A DNA stretch of 64,000 nucleotides, taken from the NCBI RefSeq assembly GCF_026212465.1, contig NC_080055.1, positions 23,774,291 through 23,838,290 on the forward strand. Direction: 5' to 3'. Below are positions 11,801 through 23,899 of the stretch, piece after piece (position 1 is the first letter of the stretch; each line of letters opens with the position of its first letter). The notes beneath the pieces were generated by a model. The model did no database searches. It was not told the origin of the DNA and worked only from the letters and a program-made list of their open reading frames with translations. The translations under genes were made by a program, and so were the position numbers. This stretch comes from Amaranthus tricolor. Its lineage: Eukaryota > Streptophyta > Magnoliopsida > Caryophyllales > Amaranthaceae.

Positions 11801-14800
11801 ACGTTGGTGACAACTAGCTCAGTAAAACTTAGTCACATCTCATGATCATGAACCAAAAATCAATTCTTGTGGGGAAGTCTCATACTCAGCTACGTGCTGC
11901 ACTTCATAGGCTTGGGTGTAGTGAAAAGTATGCAAAGGTTGCTAGGTCTTCATCCAAAAGTAACGTGCTACATTACCCGAGTATGGTGTCAAATAAATAA
12001 GGGCAATTTACTTATACTAAGACGATGTCTAGAAACGACATGGCCTGAGTGTGGTGTCAAAAGAGCAAGGCTACATAGGGTTTATTTATTAAAAGTTAAG
12101 GAAAAAAAAGGTCTTAGGTTAAGATTGGGGTCCTTGGAAACATAGGGTTTATGGTTTATGCGAAGAATACAAAAATCAAAGATGGATGGGGCGATTCGGC
12201 CAGATTGTAAATCTATCGAGGTATGGATATGTCTAGGGACGATTAGAATGTCTTGGTTAACTGATCTATTCAACAAGATTTGGAGGGCAAACAAGATGCC
12301 CAATGACCAGAGAAGAAGTACTTATGTGCGATTTTCAAGAAAAAAGGAGACATCCACGATTGCTCTAACTATTAAGGAATAAAATGAATGAGCCACACTA
12401 TGAAGTTATGGGAAAGAGTGATAGGGATAACTAAGTTGGATTTTTGCCAGGGAGATCTATAATGTAAACAATTCATCTTATAAAACAAATGATTAAATAC
12501 TATAAGGCTAGAAAAAGAGACCAGACACATGGTTTTTATTGACTTGGAAAAAGCATACGACAAGGTACCAAGAGAAGTACTTTGGTGAGTAATGACAAAG
12601 TAAGGTATTCCTAATAAATTCATTAATATAGTGAAAAATATGTATTAAGAAGTAAAGACAAAGGTTAGGACTTGTGGAGGGGAAAAAAACATAGGATTTT
12701 TTCAATCATTATTAGCCTTAATGGCTAGGCCTAAGCCCCTTTCTTTTCGTAGTGGTCTTAGATGAGATAACTTGATTGATACAAGGAGACCTGCAATGGT
12801 GCATGTTGTTTGCTGATGACATAGCTTTGGTAGATGAGATCAGAGATGGGGTAAATGCTAAGTTAGAAAGATGGAGATAAGAGTAAAGTGTCACGAGATT
12901 CCAAATTAAGTCGAAGCAAGACAGAGTATATGGAGTGTAATCTTAGCACAAATGAGATAACAAGAGACACTATAAAGCTAGAAGAGAAAGGATTAGTTTC
13001 AAGTGAATGCTTCAAATACCTTGGGTTTTTTATTTCAGAGTATTAGAAGCATCTGATATGACCCACAAAATTAAGTGTGGGTGGCAAAAATGAAAAGCAA
13101 CTATGGAATATTATGTGGTAGAGGTGTGCCCTTAAAGTTAAAAGAGAAAATTTTATCGAACGATCATTAGAATTGCACTACTATATAGATCAAAATGATA
13201 GGCTTTTCAAAAGGATCATAGTAAAAAGATGGGAGTAGCAAAAATGTGAATGTTATAATTCGAAACGAGGATATAAGAAAGGGTTTAGAGGTTGCAAATA
13301 TTGCATAAAAGATGAAAGAGAATTGTTTGATGGTTTGGGCATGTGCAAAGACAGAGTATTAACAAACCGATGAGGAAGATAAAAAGTTAGAGCTCTATAG
13401 ACTTAAAAAACGCCGAGGAATACCAAAGATGACTTGGAGGACAAGAGTGGAAAAGGATTTAAATGACATAGACTTACAAATTAAGATGGTAGAAAATTAA
13501 AATAAATAATTCATTACACTTGCTCTAATGAATTTCTTTCAATGCAAATAAAACTGAGAGTTAGTAACATCAACAAGCACAAATTATTTACTACCAATAT
13601 GAGATATCACACTTAGCATCCACAAAAAAATAATAAGACCCAAAAGCCCCAAGCGCTTCACAATAATCAACCCCCCCTTTGTCTTAGAGTGTCAGTCCCA
13701 CAATCAAATTCAAGAAAAAGTGACACTTATTAATATAGTCAACAAATAAATCTCTTTAACACATTTTTGAGAAAGAAGACAAACCATGTCAAGAGCGAGA
13801 GAAATTTTTGTGCCACCCCCAACAACAAGGGTATCATCTGTCCACCGTGTGGCTTTTTCAATTAATTCTTGCGTAGCGCGCTTCATAGTTGATGAAAAGG
13901 AAAATATTTCTCCATTAAAAGCTATGATGTTGAAAAAATCATCTGGATCAAGCTCTGAGAGCGCTATGCACAAAGATTTTCTGGTAGCCTCCAGAGGCTT
14001 TCCTTGCATGCTAGCACTGGTGTCAACAACATAAATAATACTCTTGGAAAAAACCTAGAAAATAGGATGATGTGTATTAGACAATTATACTGCGACTTTA
14101 CAAATAAAACACATAAACAATACTAAAGATTTTATGGAGAAGAAACAAAGTTCCAAAGTAACAGATAGCAAACAAATAGCAAGTACATATGTCTTGAGGA
14201 ACTTTCTCCATCCCCAAATCTATGCAACTTTGCAACAAATTATCCATGTTGAAGTATCCAGAAGTATTTTCATATATTATTTTCCTTGATAGACTTTCAT
14301 CTACAACCATTACTATTTTTATTGAGTAGTAATAAAAAAATTATGAAAGGAATATCATAATTGTGACTTACAAGGAAAAGAATATTTGCCAAGTAACCAT
14401 AGAACTTTCCTTGCAAAATTACATAAACTCATTATTATTACTGCCATTTCATTTCAACTACCAATAGTGCACATAATACTTACAGCTAGCAAATAATATT
14501 GCAAATTGCATTAGTTGTTAAAAATTATCTACTAATCGTGCATTTAACTACCGAATGACAAATTATACAGAAAAAGGAAGAATTGGATTCTGATCAAATA
14601 AATTAAATGGATTACAGAATAGCAGGATATGAAAGTTTTAACAGAACATCTAACTGAATTTTCTGTTTCCTCTTTTTGCAGACATTAATATTACAGAACA
14701 AGTAAAACTCCTATTAAACCTGTTTTCTTTGATGGTTAGCTGGAAGAATATGCATGCAAAACATCTCCCTTCGATCTTTATCGTCGATAGATGGCGATTG

Positions 14801-17800
14801 CAAAAGCACACTGCCAAATATATGACTTGTAGGAACCTAGTAACAGAGAGAGGGAAGGACGTTAAATGCTTCCAGTATAAATAGTACCATTTTGCATCAA
14901 AAAATATGCATAAATCATTTACTTATTTGTATTATCTGTGAAGATATAAAAAGCCTAAGCAGCAACAAGATATTCCGGCACATAATCATGGAGATGAAAA
15001 TCTTACTATATATGAGAAGCAAAAATCTGTGTTTGACCACGCAAGGACATCTGACTCGTATGAAAATGACAGACATTCTACTTTCCGTTTCTGTTCCTGA
15101 AACGATTTTAGAAAGAACTTTAGAAAAAAAACACCTCATAGATGATCAATCTATGTAATATGCAGATTACCTTCAAAGGGTGACTGATAGTCTTGCACAA
15201 GACTTCACTTCCATCTCCTGGATGGACGTTTAGCTGTATCTTCTCCCTTTTTGGTATCTTTTTGCTTGCAGGCGTCACATATTCAGGAAAACAGAACGGT
15301 ATACACAGAGAGAATTCACCATCATGATACAACAACTTCTGTGACCAGCTTGCTTTTATAGAAAGATTGGTTCCACCATCAACCTTATAAAGGTTAAAGC
15401 ATAAATGAGAGTATGAGACCCAATGCAACCAGGAGAACAAAACCAAACAAATAAAAATAGCTAGTATCCAAAAAATGGGCAGATTGACACACCTGTGGAA
15501 TTGTTAAGAAAAATATATCAGGCTTCAGGAAGAACTCATCACTTGTCGCTGATGCCTCTCCCTCATCCTTTTTATCTTCCACGGCAACCATTTCAGTATG
15601 ATATGAAAATCTAGGAACATCAACTTCAATACCTAGAATTGAACCCTGTTAGAATAGTAAATTGTTTGAGACATAAGTGGGGATGGACAACAGCAGTAAA
15701 TGATATAAATTACCATATGAAGTTGAAAAGATGAGAAGAAAATCAAAAATCATTCAAAATCGACAAACTAATACTAGCACCAAATAGAGATGCCAAATAT
15801 TCCAAATGATCAAATTCCAACTTCTTAGTTCAATTTAATCAATTATATGGATAACAGTACTACAATAAAAGTTTCTGAGCACCAATGTTCATCTATTATA
15901 AAGTCATGGAGAGAATTCAGTTTGCTCCAGAAGTTAATCAGAAAGTTGTGAAGGACTACTAAAATCAGGCTAAAGATAAAATGTCATATATACTTGTATT
16001 TGCATAATCTTAAGTCAGTTCACTGAATCAGTAGTCAGTACAAAAAAAAATGAGCATAGTTTCTTATAGAACTCTTGATTTTCAAAGCCCAAATAAAAGC
16101 ACAAGGAAAAAATTGATGAAAAGTTGAACAAAAGAGAATCATTTCAAAGAACCAAACTAAAGGTAAACTAGTAGCATAAATACTATGGGAAAGTCTTATC
16201 ACCAAAGAAACAGTTGCTGCATGTTGCCAACACTGTCAAAACCTTTATCTCTTTTCATTTGTCCCCGTTGGACAAAAAAATCATGGCGAGGACAAACAAA
16301 AGTAAACAACGGGAGTTTGTTCACTTATATTTTAAGCTCTTCACATAGATTTAAAAAGTAAGTATATAATTCTATTTATAATATTGCACCTCAAATTTAT
16401 AAAAAAAAATGTATACTATTTAATTTAAAACTTCAAGTAACATGTATTATTTTTTGTGAGCAAAGAAATTTATTAATTTGGTGGGATATAAAAAGAATCT
16501 ATGCCTTTTTCCTCCCATTATTTATTCTTATTCCCTAAAAAACGCACTATATCACATACAACCCTACCCCTCTTATTGCTATCCCTAACCTCCTTTTTCC
16601 TACACAAAAACCTAGTGAGATACACAAAGTCAAAAGGCAATTAGATAAAAACAATGAAAAGCCAAATTAAAAACTATTTGAGGGGCCTTTATTGCTCACA
16701 TCTAGACCAGAGGCACCTGAAGATAAAGTCTCGCCCTCTTCCCACCCCAATGTCTTTAAAATTTTCATCCTTTTCACATATTTCACTGTTATGACTCCGT
16801 ATATTTTTATTTTTTCTTAATCCCCGACCTCATCTATACAAATTGTCTTCGGATTTACTTACCTTCAAGATGTTCTATCTTGTAGACACATAGTGATGAT
16901 ACGGACCAGAGCATAGCAGATTGCAAAGCAGTTTTATCCAAGTATCATATTTTGACACTTGGATGACACTACTTTGAATGATCAAGCGTCATCATAATGT
17001 GACTACTAGAGAGCACCTTGAAAGTAAGGGATTTTGTAGACAATTTGCATAGCATTAGAGATGTAAAATGTTATGCTTAGGTGATAGACAAGGTCGTGGA
17101 TTGGAAAAAAAAAATTAAAATTATATGGAGTCATCCTAACAATGAAAAATGCGAGAAGACATTCTAAAGGCATTGGGTTGGAAAGCGCACGAGATTGAAC
17201 TTTCTGAGACAAAACCCTCGGCTGGTCGTGTTCCAGATGTGAGCAATGAAGGCCCTTTTGTCTAATTGCCTCTCGATTGAATTTTGTGCATCTCTTACTA
17301 GATTTTTGTGTAGGGGATAAAAGGCTAGGCTTTGTGTCGGGCAAGGAGATAGGCTTATATGTGATTTAGTTTGTTTGTTTAGAAGAAAGGGATGTATAAT
17401 AGAGAGGAAAAAGGGATGAACACTCTTTTTATCCCTCCAAATTAATACTTCTATAGTGCAAATTTGAGGCGCAATGTTGGAAATGTATACTTACTTTTTC
17501 AACCCATGTTAAGAGCCTAAATGACTTGTTTCTCCACAAAAACAAAAATCTCAACCTATCTTAAAAACAAAATCTTCATTTCACCTTATATACTATTCTG
17601 TGATTCGCAACACTCTGCTTCATTTTTGGCCTAAATCCTGGAAATTTATTATGATACAACCCAGTGGGGCACTTGGAACTTTTATTTCTTCATAGAAGTA
17701 CTAAAACTATAAGTTCTTGTCTCTTCAGTCAAATTTCACTTCTTCCCACCAAATCAGTCTATTTTTTATTTAAAAAGAAAACACAACTTAACCTATCTTA

Positions 17801-18553
17801 CTCGAACTTTTCATTTCACCTTTCATAACCATGCCAGAGTTCGAGTTTTTTTAATAAAACAGCCAATTGCGACACCTCGAGCACGTAACCGATTGTAGTA
17901 AGCTACTTGCTTTGTCAAACCCCTATTCATAAGATCCAGGGATCAAGCATGGTACCATCAACCTAAACGCCTAGCACAAATTTAACCATATAAGAGTTTT
18001 CAAAACATTTGGGAATTTAATTTGAGAGTTTTTACATATTCCAAAAATCAAAAGGAAAAACATCACCATAAAATTGGCAGCTATACATTACACAAATACT
18101 AACAAATAGCCAAAAAATACATCAGAACTGATTTAACGAGAGAGAAAAAGAGACCTGTTCGCCCATAGGAACAGCAAGTCGGCAATCACAGGACTTACTT
18201 CCCATGATACAATGAACTCGCCATTGACCAGATACAGTAACAAAAACCGTATCCAAAAAACAATCAACCTCCATTGAAACATTATTCATCTGAAGAGGAA
18301 TCAACGCAGGCGGATCACATCTACCATACACATACGGTTGATAACTCGGAATATCAGGATTATCAACGATTCCTGGATCAGAAACAACCGCGTAAACCAT
18401 CGGCGCAGTCGGAAGATAAAATTTAGGACACTTAGACATCGGAGGTGTTGGTTTTGGCGGTGCGACTGATCTATCTCGTCCGAAGTAGATTCTCTTAGCT
18501 AGGTTAAGACCTTCATCTACCGCCTCCATGAAAGCTTCTTCTGTTGTCGCCAT
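5887..18553 (-). CDS. VIT/von Willebrand factor A domain protein (inter-alpha-trypsin inhibitor heavy chain-like)
   Basis: Plant relative of inter-alpha-trypsin inhibitor heavy chains, 758 residues when 13 exons are joined: 18553-18155, 15645-15493, 15383-15171, 15096-15007, 14836-14720, 14054-13785, 11043-10887, 10315-10238, 9596-9496, 8078-7908, 7752-7678, 6813-6715 and 6240-5887. Every junction is GT..AG and the frame is continuous to TGA. The length matches the plant family (about 750). The N-terminal third corresponds to the VIT-type region. The VWA domain spans roughly residues 326-500, with a complete MIDAS metal site: DTSAS at 335-339, Thr406 in GGGTK, and Asp434 in LITDGS. Such domains bind protein ligands through a divalent cation. 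The last 117 residues carry 17 cysteines within about 52 residues, as CC/CCC clusters, a family hallmark that suggests metal binding or palmitoylation. Start: ATG at 18553, preceded by a purine-rich leader. Biochemical function is unknown; family assignment is firm. Confidence 0.9.
8304..8681. repeat. Two-copy tandem duplication in an intron
   Basis: Unit 1 (8304-8489) and unit 2 (8490-8681) both start CAACAATAATACA. They share ATTATTAGGGGCAA, an ATGATAT..AACATGGG block and a TATCATGAT end. The period is about 186 bp, with scattered substitutions. It lies in the intron between the 9596-9496 and 8078-7908 exons of the VIT/VWA gene. No coding content. Confidence 0.75.
8940..9200. repeat. Purine-rich tract in an intron
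   Basis: The plus strand is almost entirely A and G over about 250 bp, in degenerate GAAGAA/GAAAAAAAG units. The transcribed strand of the surrounding gene therefore reads as a long polypyrimidine stretch. Low-complexity sequence; the short hydrophobic open frames on the minus strand are artefacts of it. Confidence 0.5.
11138..11416 (+). repeat. Dispersed repeat shared with the TBL gene, copy A
   Basis: Intronic segment with a second, inverted copy at 47815-48160 inside an intron of the TBL gene. Conserved blocks are GCGATGT near the left, AGACCTTTT, AATGACT..TATTTTAGAATAAC-type sequence, TTTAAATCACA and AAGCTCAAAATCCGT at the right. The copies are diverged, and no target duplication was resolved. 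Probably an old non-autonomous DNA element. Confidence 0.55.
12080..13520 (+). mobile_element. Degenerate RTE-type LINE remnant (antisense in the VIT/VWA intron)
   Basis: Non-LTR retrotransposon reverse-transcriptase pieces are readable on the plus strand in drifting frames. They are an endonuclease-start relic (RLRLGS, about 12110), then WLTDLFNKIWRANKMP (about 12253-12300), FIDLEKAYDKVPREVLW (about 12532-12585), the catalytic box LFADDIALVDE (about 12805-12840), SKTEYMECNL, FKYLGFFIS (about 13010-13040) and the C-terminal WFGHVQ-type block (about 13330). Most of the endonuclease domain is missing and stops or shifts are frequent, so it is dead. It lies in the intron between the 14054-13785 and 11043-10887 exons, opposite to the host gene. 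These pieces suit the RTE clade; the clade call is by eye. Confidence 0.85.
16330..17525. repeat. Foldback element: about 0.57 kb inverted arms in the first intron
   Basis: The left arm (about 16330-16905) and the reverse complement of the right arm (about 16975-17525) match along almost their whole length. Shared blocks include AAAAAGTAAGTATA, GCRCCTCAAATTT, CCTACACAAAAA, AGGCAATTAGA, TTCATTGCTCACATCT-type sequence, ATGACTCC.TATA and a CTTAC.TTCAAG block next to the roughly 70 bp centre. Arms differ by point changes and a few indels. It lies in the intron between the first two coding exons of the VIT/VWA gene, so a primary transcript could form a very long hairpin. It resembles foldback or MULE-type non-autonomous DNA elements; no transposase was seen and no clear target duplication was found. 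Confidence 0.75.
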
Positions 18554-21500
18554 TGTTAATGGAATTTAGGGTTTTTCGATAGAGAAAAGAGAAAAGAGAA
18601 AAGAGAATTTAGGTGGTGAAATGAGAAATGGAGGATTGTTGTTTGAGTTAAGATGGGAGAAAAGACAGCTGAGAAATACAGTTGGGCATTTTGTATTGAT
18701 GAAATCAACTAAAAGTTTTTATCACACTATTTTTTATTCTGTTCGTTTCTTTTTCTTTTTCTTTTCATTTGCTTTTTCAGAGTTTCTCGGGTAAATTTTA
18801 TATCTTAATATTTCTAAATAAATATAATAAAAAAATATAAAAAATGCACAATAAAAAGTATACATTAAAATAAATCTTATAAAAACTCATATGGATATAT
18901 TTTATTTTCTAAATATGTATTAAAAAAATTAATTAAATTTCTCTCCTCTTAAAGTAAAATATTCCAAATAAAAAGAACATTAGAGAACGGAAGAAATAAA
19001 AGATAACATTAAAATATAAATATTTTGTGATAATCTAGTAACTAGTAAAAAAGTCACTTTTTATCATGGGATTATTATTATTAATAATTATTAATTATTA
19101 TTATTATATTTTATTTAGTTCTTGTGGAGTTTTAAGTATGTGTTAATTATGTCTTAATTTATTTATGTAAAGAAAAGTAAGATGGAGAATATATGAATAT
19201 GAAAAGGAAAAAAAGTGAAATGATAAGAATAATAATATCTTCCTCCGTTAAAAAGTTAATATTCTCTTTTTTTCTTTTAGTGATTTTTTTAACACTCCAT
19301 TGATTAAGTTAATAATATTAAAAATATATAATTAATAATATGATAATATTTAAAATTAGACATTATTTGTTGCTGCATGCAATAAAATATTTTGCACTGT
19401 TTGATATTATTAATTAATTAATTGAAGTAAATGGACATATTTATTTAAAAAGAAGAATAAATGACAATATTGCAAAATTGTCAAACTTTTTGATTGAAAT
19501 AATATTGTCTACATTGAGCAATTATAAATAATTATGGATTATTCTTAAGACAACGAACTTGAAAAAATAGGATTATGTATTTTAAGACAAAAATAGAAAA
19601 TTGAAATACTAATTGAACCAATTACTCCATATAAAAGTGGGTGATATATTAAAATAGCGTCATCATCATATTCAGTGTATCTTGTTTACAGAAAATTATG
19701 GTTATAGTCTGCAGAGAGAAGGACGACGACAACTCATACCCATAAAAAAGAACGCAGCCAAAAAAGCCCCGACCCATAATGTGTATGGCATAAATAAAGA
19801 ATATAATCTAATATTTAACTAATTTGTTATTAAGATTTTGCCAATGGTTACTTAAAGAGTGGTAAAAACAAATATAAACTCAACAATAGAGTTGTCAATT
19901 CATTATACGTCCCTTTTTATTAGGAAAATGATTTATATTGTTTTTATGTTGGGCATTTAATTATACCTTATTATTATATTATTTATAATTTCTTTGAAAG
20001 TTAAAAATCATTATATAAAATATTACTTTTTCACTTTCTCAATGAAGTTCTCACAAGAAATATACACGGAAATTAAGAAAATAGAATATTTTAGATAGTG
20101 TATATATTATATTTTTGAATAATAAATTTGATGGAGAAATAGTGACAATCAAAAATATTTAGTAGAAAAAATATGGGGAACACAATTAATAAAAAAATAT
20201 TTTTATAAAGTTAGTGGGAAACATGTGGGGACCATAAGAAATATATAATTGTTAAAATGAAGTTAGTGAAAGATGGACCATAAACATTTTTAAAATATTG
20301 AAATAAGGATGAAGTTAGTTTAAAATTTACAACAATTAGAACATTCCAAAATAGCAAATGGAAACTTCTTTAAGGAGCGGAGTGAATGATTATTTTTCAA
20401 TTTCTAGGTTAGATTCTCTCGAAAATTTAAAATTATTAATGACCAATAGAATTTGTTAATTTTTATGTACAACCCTAAGAGCTGTAAATATCATTATCCT
20501 TTTTATTAATCAGTTTTTAGCTATCAGTTAAATTTTATTAAATAGAAGTACTATTAAAAAATCAAGTAACAAAAATAATTACTCAAATCAATTTATAAAA
20601 CCAACAGGTGAAATTAATTTTCTCAACCAAATACTTAACTTTTAGCACTTTATTCATTTGGGATTAATCTAATCTTGTGAAAGACAATGAGTCTTAAATG
20701 TATTTGGCTCCATTTTCCAACAACTAAAAGAATAGATTAGAATAGTATAGTGATTATAGTGATTGATACTTGATTATAGTAATTGATTTGATCAGCTGAT
20801 TTTATTAATTAGTTTGACTAGTTAATTTTGAATCTGCTGCTATAAGCAGCTTGTTTAAAAACAACTTATTCATATTAATAAGTTATTTCAACTAACTAAT
20901 TTATCAAATACTAGCATTAGCTGATTTGACAATCAAACTCTCTATTTATATTAAAATAAACTAAAAATCAAAGAATGAAGTAAATATAGGAGAAGGCAAG
21001 GTAGCCAAGAGGTGACCGTTATCGAGTAACGTTAAAGTCAGTCACGTGGTACTTTTTCAAAAGGACGTTAATTCATAACGGTTACTTTTAGAAGCCAAAC
21101 ACTGAATCAACGCGGGCATAATAGCATAGCATTGTGGAGTAATAGATGGCGCGGGTGGCCCGTGTCAGTGTGTCTATTATTAACACGTGGGTTGCATATG
21201 ATTGAACTCATTTAAGTTAGACTCCTAAACATTCTATGAAAATTAATGAGCTATTTAAAGTTAAAAGTATATTTGCGGATCATAATTTTAATATTTATAT
21301 TTTTCGTATTATAGCTATTAAAGTATTAAAATTTATGTTGTTCAGGTCAAATTACATATTTCGATCGTTTTGATGATCGGTGGTCGAAATTCTATAATTT
21401 AGTTTGAACGCTGTAGATTTTGAATACTTTAGTGGTTGCGATTTGTAAAAATAAATATTAAAGTTGTAATTCGTAAAAGTTTAAAACTTCAGTGTTGTAA

Positions 21501-23148
21501 TTCGTAAATTATTCTTTTTAATTTATAATTCGAAGATGATTCAACTTGAAAATAGTGAAACTATTTATATTATATCTCACCGCATTACGAATTTGCTGTT
21601 TTGACCTATTTTCTTAATTTTGTCCACTTTATTTGTTTGGCATCATTAGTAGTGACTTACTATATTTTTTTTAATTATTTTAATTTGAGTTGATTTGGAA
21701 TTTTTTAAAACTTTAATAGACGTGAACTTAATCCGATTAAAACTCCAAACATTGGGAGACCCACCGTTTTGTTGGAGTGCTGAGTGCATTCACTATTTCT
21801 AACCTATTTAAGCATTAATGTTCACATTATGAGTTGTGGACATTGAAGGTTTGGATTTTTTATTTTTTTTTAAAATATCATGGCATTTATTAGTTAGTTT
21901 TTGTTTTACTCACTCAATTAATGAGCATTATTGGAGTGTTTGGTGGTGTTGATCCATCGTATATTCATGGCCATATTGCCTTATATAATGGTGGATTAGT
22001 GGAATATGATGAGTTTTGAATTTTTCTATATAGGGTTTAGAAATAAATATTTTATTTCAAATTATAAATTTTAATTATGAAATTATAAATGAAGAATTTG
22101 AGAATGATAAGATTTGGGTAGTCATTTTCAAATTCTAAATTTTAACTACTTTGAAAATAATGATGGAATTTGATTCAAATCTACATTTGAAAATTTTTGA
22201 TTTGCCAAACAATAGATTTGAGTAAATTTCAAATTTTCAAATAAAATCATTGTTCCCACATAGCATTAAAAGAGTTAAAAGCTTTACGTTTAGGTTTATT
22301 TAAGATTTTTAAATTTTTTTGATATAAAATTGATTGGTGAGATCTGTAAATCTGTTGTAGAATTGACTTATTATATACTTACTCCGTTTCAATTTATTTG
22401 CAACATTTGCTTTTTTATGCAGTTTAATGCACTAATTCAATCTTTAATATCTTTAATTATAAATAATAAAAAATTATAAAAATTTGACATTAATAATCTT
22501 TGCAATGAGACGAATCAAACAAGATCTCATTTGACTATATTTTAACCTATAGATTAAAAATTAATCACAAATTGAGAGTGATGAATGAATAGTGTCATGT
22601 TTGCCAATGTTACAACTAATTTGGAACAGAGGAAGTAAATCAAAATCATTTTTAAATTCATTTTAAACATATTTTGAAATTATTTGGACTCATTTTAGAC
22701 TTATATATAACTTATAGATCTATTTTAGCACTAATAAAACATATATAAATGTAAAAAATCCAAACAATTTAATCAAGACATATGTGGGATCCTAGACACA
22801 TAGACCAACAAGTCTTGGTATGAGTTTGAAATTTTCATATCATAAGAATTCTAAGTCCAGATTTGATTCCACTTAAAATTAAAGGTCTATGTTCGAATCT
22901 AATTGGATACGACCCAGACCTGACCATAAACATCCCTAATTATAACATGTCAACATGATAATTTGTTACTTTCGTCCATTATCAACAGGGGTAATACTTA
23001 TCAATAATAATTATTTCAATTACTATGATTTTCTTGCTACCAAAGGATTTTGCAATATAAAAATTAGTATCTTTTTGATAAAAAAAAAACAATTCTAACA
23101 CTTAAAGAGATGTGTTTATGTGAAATTGAGATATAGAGTACAAAAAGA
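18554..23148. other. AT-rich intergenic region with the VIT/VWA promoter
   Basis: The first 100-150 bp next to 18553 must hold the leader and promoter of the minus-strand gene; a GAGAAAAGAGAAAAGAGAA purine stretch sits just upstream of its ATG. The rest is AT-rich without a credible open frame. It contains one MITE (22376-22637, listed separately) and a GC-richer patch (20990-21190) with CACGTG-type boxes. Several degenerate Stowaway-like ends (CTCCGT-type) are scattered here but could not be paired. Confidence 0.5.
22376..22637. mobile_element. Stowaway-like MITE
   Basis: Both ends carry TA, then inverted related termini: ACTCCGTTTCAATTTATTTG on the left, and on the right the complement of an AACTAATTTGGAACAGAGG-type end. 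The inner ATTTGC/GTTTGCC blocks also pair. The size of 262 bp, the TA duplications and the CTCCGT-type terminus fit the Stowaway (Tc1/mariner) class. No coding capacity. Confidence 0.6.
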
Positions 23149-23362
23149 AAAAATTTGAAATACCTAGGCTAAAAAAAAATTAATTAAATAAACTAAGAAT
23201 CAAACTATTTCCAAAAGTAAGCGTGAAAATCCCAAACCTATGGTTTGGAGCTGTTCGCAGTTAGTAACTGCGAACAGCCACAAAAGACAAAATAGTTGTT
23301 CGCAGTTAGTAGTTTGTCTTATTTGCTGTTCGCAGTTACTAACTGCGAACAGTTATTAATAT
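23149..23362 (+). repeat. Left terminal inverted repeat of the MULE with subterminal hairpins
   Basis: Matches the reverse complement of 40150-40366. It holds a short palindrome CCAAACC-TAT-GGTTTGG (23232-23248). It also has two perfect hairpins with arms CTGTTCGCAGTT and AACTGCGAACAG (23251-23277 and 23326-23352), and a half site (about 23297-23315). AAGACAAA-type spacers lie between them. Repeated subterminal motifs of this kind are plausible transposase binding sites; that role is inferred. Confidence 0.85.
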
Positions 23363-23569
23363 TTTTTTTCCTTTATTTTTGAGTTGTTTGTTGTATTTGC
23401 ACTATAGACATTAGAATAGGTAATTACAAGTCGATGTATCTTTAAGGCAGCATGATTCATCGCCAAAACTCCGATCATTCATAAGTCAAAGCTTGGAGGC
23501 ATTGATAAAGTAATTAAACATATATATACAACAAAATATATACAAATATTTGAAATATACAACTCAATT

Positions 23570-23753
<184 letters not shown>

Positions 23754-23899
23754 CATGTACATAGTCGATCCAAATACACAAAAGTTAAACGTTAACGCTC
23801 ACGACCCTCATCTACCCTATCTAACTGAGTTGGTCTCCTTCGCCTCCTACGATAGTAAGAGGCGTTCGGGTGTCGCTCTAGCAGTAGAGGGGACTGGTA

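Noticed and set aside
11867..12145. 92-codon plus-strand open frame as a separate gene
   Set aside because: It overlaps the start of the LINE relic, its C-terminus matches a LINE endonuclease start, and the remainder has no recognisable content.
18720..19012. Candidate MITE with CTGTTCG and CCGTTCTC-type ends
   Set aside because: The ends pair over only a few bases and no convincing duplication was found.
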